Of a stretch of DNA of 64,000 nucleotides, positions 61,366-64,000 are shown piece by piece (within the stretch, counting starts at the first letter, position 1; each line of letters begins with the position of its first letter). The stretch covers positions 1 through 64,000 of the forward strand of contig NZ_CABUOD010000002.1 of NCBI RefSeq assembly GCF_902493135.1, given 5' to 3'. The position numbers were made by a program, and so were the translations under genes. The notes under the pieces were generated by a model that was given only the letters and a program-made list of their open reading frames with translations, ran no database searches and was not told the DNA's origin. This DNA comes from an uncultured Parabacteroides sp. (GTDB lineage: Bacteria > Bacteroidota > Bacteroidia > Bacteroidales > Tannerellaceae).

Positions 61366-62630
61366 GATTCATCCTTGAATTGAAAGACTAACTGGCGGTC
61401 GTCCGTATTCTTCCGTCCCGCTTTCCGGGTGAGGATTTGACGGACAGCCTCAGGCGACACTTCGTTGATCGTGCGGACTGGCAGTTCGTGGCAAGTGATG
61501 AAATACTGGGCTTTCTTCATCACGACCCCGATCTTCTTCAACTGTTCCGTCCCCAGGCGGGAATAACGGCGGGAGACGACGATCAGTTTCGCCGACTTCA
61601 CCCCGATGCCGGGCACGCGAAGGAGCATCTCGTAATCCGCCTTATTGATATCGACCGGAAACTGTTCCGGATGGCGCAACGCCCAACCGAGTTTTGGATC
61701 GACTTCCAGATCGAGATCAGGATAGGCATCGTTCACGATCTCGTCCACCTTGAACTGATAGAAACGCAGAAGCCAGTCCGCCTGATACAGGCGGTTCTCG
61801 CGCACCAGCGGCGGTTGCTTCAAGGCCGGCAACCGGTTGTCGTATTCGTTGACAGGGATAAAACCGGAGTAATAGACACGTTTCATCGTCGGACGCTGGT
61901 AGAGGGCGGACGAAAGGCGAAGGATATCCTTATCCGAATCGGGCGTCGCCCCGACAATCATCTGCGTGCTCTGTCCGGCGGGGACAAAACGCGGGGCGTG
62001 GCGGAAACGTTTCCGCTCTTCGGCACTCTGCAACACGCCTTGCTGGATGTAACGCATCGGCTGGAAGACGCTCTTAAAGTCTTTTTCGGGCGCAAGTATC
62101 TGGAGGCTCTTCTCGTTCGGTATCTCGATGTTCACGCTCATACGGTCGGCATAGAGCCCGGCTTCGTTCACCAGCTCCTGACTCGCTCCGGGAATGCTTT
62201 TCAAATGGATATAGCCGTTGAAACGGTACACAGTCCGGAGGTCTTTCACCACCCTGACAAGGCGTTCCATCGTGTAATCGGCATTGCGCACGACACCGGA
62301 ACTAAGGAACAATCCCTCGATATAGTTGCGGCGGTAAAATTCGATCGTGAGGTTCACCAGCTCCGTCACCGTCAATGTGGCACGGGGTATGTCGTTGCTG
62401 CGGCGATTGATGCAGTAGGCGCAGTCGAAGATGCAATAGTTCGTCAGCATGATCTTCAGGAGCGAAATGCAGCGGCCGTCCTCGGCAAAACTGTGGCAAA
62501 TGCCCCACCCCGCCGCACTTCCGATCCCGCCGCTCTTGTTCTTTCGCGACGTTCCGCTGGAAGCGCATGAGACATCATACTTAGCCGATTCGGCCAGTAC
62601 CTTCAACTTCTCAAGCACTTTTTCATCCAT
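61362..62630 (-). CDS. TIGR03916-type radical SAM protein (DNA modification/repair), about 422 aa
   Basis: Radical SAM enzyme with the 4Fe-4S motif CIFDCAYC, then a C-terminal helix-hairpin-helix (LLRVPGIGVKSAKLIVVSRR) suggesting contact with DNA. MDEKVLEKLKVLAESAKYDV at 62630 is the conserved start; the frame is open 8 codons further. Works with the TIGR03915 protein; the reaction is unknown. Core chromosomal gene. Confidence 0.9.
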   Translation of the reverse strand: MDEKVLEKLKVLAESAKYDVSCASSGTSRKNKSGGIGSAAGWGICHSFAEDGRCISLLKIMLTNYCIFDCAYCINRRSNDIPRATLTVTELVNLTIEFYRRNYIEGLFLSSGVVRNADYTMERLVRVVKDLRTVYRFNGYIHLKSIPGASQELVNEAGLYADRMSVNIEIPNEKSLQILAPEKDFKSVFQPMRYIQQGVLQSAEERKRFRHAPRFVPAGQSTQMIVGATPDSDKDILRLSSALYQRPTMKRVYYSGFIPVNEYDNRLPALKQPPLVRENRLYQADWLLRFYQFKVDEIVNDAYPDLDLEVDPKLGWALRHPEQFPVDINKADYEMLLRVPGIGVKSAKLIVVSRRYSRLGTEQLKKIGVVMKKAQYFITCHELPVRTINEVSPEAVRQILTRKAGRKNTDDRQLVFQFKDES

Positions 62631-62686
62631 AATTATACCGGGATTTCCAGACAAAAATAAGAATAATCTTTTAAGTATTCAGTCTT

Positions 62687-64000
62687 TTAGTCCGGGAATA
62701 TCTCCAATTTGCCGACCATCTTGGCTGGATCCACCCACTCGTCGAACTCTTCGGCAGTGAGCACCCCCAACTCGACAGCCGCCTCCTTCAATGTCTTATT
62801 TTCCTTAAAGGCTTTCTGTGCGATAGAAGCCGCCTTGTAATAGCCGATCTTCGGATTCAAGGCCGTGACAAGCATCAGCGAATCATCCAGATGTTTCTTG
62901 ATCGTCTCCTTCACCGGCTCGATACCGACGGCGCAACGGTCGTTGAAGTTCTGACAACCCTCGCCTATCAGGCGGGCACTATGCAGGAAGTTATAGATAA
63001 TCATCGGCTTGAATACATTCAGTTCGAACTGCCCGCTGGCTCCCCCGACCGAGATCGCGACATCATTGCCCATCACCTGGGCGGCAATCATCGTCAAGGC
63101 TTCGCATTGTGTCGGGTTGACCTTGCCCGGCATGATGGAAGAACCCGGCTCATTCTCCGGCAAATGGATCTCGCCGATACCTGCACGCGGACCGGAACTC
63201 AACATACGGATATCGTTCGCAATCTTCATCAGACTGACGGCAACCAACTTCAAAGCGCCATGCACTTCGACAATGGCATCATGCGTGGCAAGCGCTTCGA
63301 ACTTATTCGGCGCCTTAACGAAAGGTTGTCCTGTCATTTCCGAAACCCGCTTCGACACACATTCGTCAAAGTTCGGAGGCGTATTGATACCTGTTCCGAC
63401 CGCCGTTCCCCCGATCGCTAACTCGGCAAGATGCGGCAAGGCGTTCTTTATTGCACGGATTCCATGCTCCAACTGGGAAGCATAGCCACTGAACTCCTGT
63501 CCCAACGTCAGCGGGGTGGCATCCATAAAGTGCGTACGCCCGATCTTGACGATCGGCATGAAATCCCGGCTTTTCTTCTGAAGCGTCTTAAGCAGCTTTT
63601 CAAGTCCGGGGAGGGTGACCTCTTTTACCATGATATAGGCAGCGATATGCATGGCGGTCGGAAACGTGTCGTTGGAGGACTGCGACTTGTTCACATCGTC
63701 GTTCGGCAGCAAAACCTTCTCCTCATCCGTCAGCTTACCGCCGTTCAGGACCTGGGCCCGGTTGGCGATCACTTCGTTCACATTCATATTGGTCTGCGTG
63801 CCGCTTCCGGTCTGCCAGACCACCAATGGGAACTGGTCGTCGAGCTTGCCTGCCAATATCTCATCGCAGACACGTCCGATCAGGTCGCATTTCTCGGCCG
63901 ACAAGACACCCGCCTCCTTATTCGCCAGGGCGGCCGCCTTTTTCAGATAAGCAAACCCGCGTATCACCTCTTTGGGCATACGGTTAATATCTTGGGCAAT
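62687..64000 (-). CDS. fumC: Class II fumarate hydratase, 5' end beyond the window
   Basis: Oxygen-stable, iron-independent fumarase that interconverts fumarate and malate. Visible family features: SQSSNDTFPTAMHIAA, GRTHFMDATPLTLGQEFSGY, the superfamily signature GSSIMPGKVNPTQ and LVTALNPKIGYYKAA near the end. The frame stays open to the right edge (IAQDINRMPKEVI), so the first 35 or so residues lie outside. The internal ATG at 63979 is not the true start. Confidence 0.93.
   Translation of the reverse strand: MAQDINRMPKEVIRGFAYLKKAAALANKEAGVLSAEKCDLIGRVCDEILAGKLDDQFPLVVWQTGSGTQTNMNVNEVIANRAQVLNGGKLTDEEKVLLPNDDVNKSQSSNDTFPTAMHIAAYIMVKEVTLPGLEKLLKTLQKKSRDFMPIVKIGRTHFMDATPLTLGQEFSGYASQLEHGIRAIKNALPHLAELAIGGTAVGTGINTPPNFDECVSKRVSEMTGQPFVKAPNKFEALATHDAIVEVHGALKLVAVSLMKIANDIRMLSSGPRAGIGEIHLPENEPGSSIMPGKVNPTQCEALTMIAAQVMGNDVAISVGGASGQFELNVFKPMIIYNFLHSARLIGEGCQNFNDRCAVGIEPVKETIKKHLDDSLMLVTALNPKIGYYKAASIAQKAFKENKTLKEAAVELGVLTAEEFDEWVDPAKMVGKLEIFPD

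Noticed and set aside
61437..62570. A 377-codon plus-strand frame
   Set aside because: Antisense to the radical SAM gene, rich in Arg/His/Asp, no recognisable family.
1..64000. CRISPR arrays or rRNA genes
   Set aside because: No regularly spaced repeat series or rRNA-like sequence was seen; the repeated CCAAGTAA motifs are irregularly spaced and occur in both orientations.

Overview
The window comes from a Bacteroidales genome. Many gene starts are preceded by the Bacteroidetes -7 promoter box TAnnTTTG. The mobile-element genes are of the CTnDOT type (RteA/RteB regulators, DUF3408, paired tyrosine recombinases), and there is a BspA-type leucine-rich-repeat protein with a type IX secretion tail. 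The chromosomal genes at the right would suit Parabacteroides, but the genus is only a guess.

About 53 kb is accessory DNA, nested at least three deep, beside a tRNA-Phe gene. (1) A tyrosine recombinase gene is split: its N-terminal half is at 41934-42709 and the middle of its catalytic domain is at 1-181, both on the minus strand and in the right order. A composite element of about 41.75 kb (182-41933) sits inside it. (2) The composite is quasi-palindromic. Each arm carries rteB/rteA, a block of cargo genes, a 428-bp mobilisation-gene remnant and two helix-turn-helix genes. The arms are inverted around a centre holding two tandem integrases and two RhuM-like genes. (3) The left cargo (7.4-21.3 kb) is long. 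It holds a BlaI/BlaR1 pair, a MATE exporter, two DUF3795 proteins, TetR- and AraC-controlled genes, and an operon behind a second BlaI repressor that encodes a Vat streptogramin acetyltransferase and a class A beta-lactamase. The right cargo (35.3-38.0 kb) is short: Crp/Fnr regulator, HAD phosphatase, Nudix hydrolase, acetyltransferase. (4) An ISAs1-family insertion sequence with 17-bp terminal repeats and a 10-bp target duplication disrupts a DUF3408 transfer gene at 22.1-23.4 kb.

The most interesting candidate is at 25.7-28.5 kb, an AT-rich two-gene module. It encodes a 659-residue ABC-type ATPase with a long N-terminal extension and an overlapping 282-residue HNH nuclease. It resembles Septu (PtuA/PtuB) antiphage defence but has an extra N-terminal region that may be an AbiJ-type domain. 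A truncated Schlafen AlbA_2 gene lies just upstream, and direct repeats of about 430 bp flank the whole block.

From 42.95 to 53.44 kb lies a separate 10.4-kb integrative island bounded by 55-bp repeats of the tRNA-Phe 3' part. It carries an integrase next to the tRNA, a Rep-like initiator with dispersed CCAAGTAA repeats, a RadC-like protein with a coupled membrane microprotein, a MntA/HepT toxin-antitoxin pair and surface proteins. Its distal end has a tRNA-Phe copy with a 44-nt insertion in the D-loop.

From 53.6 kb onward the sequence looks like ordinary chromosome: tRNA-Pro, pentapeptide-repeat protein, GNAT acetyltransferase, a 1177-residue AsmA-like protein, MaoC hydratase, S41 peptidase, the TIGR03915/TIGR03916 DNA-metabolism pair and fumarase C (cut by the window end).
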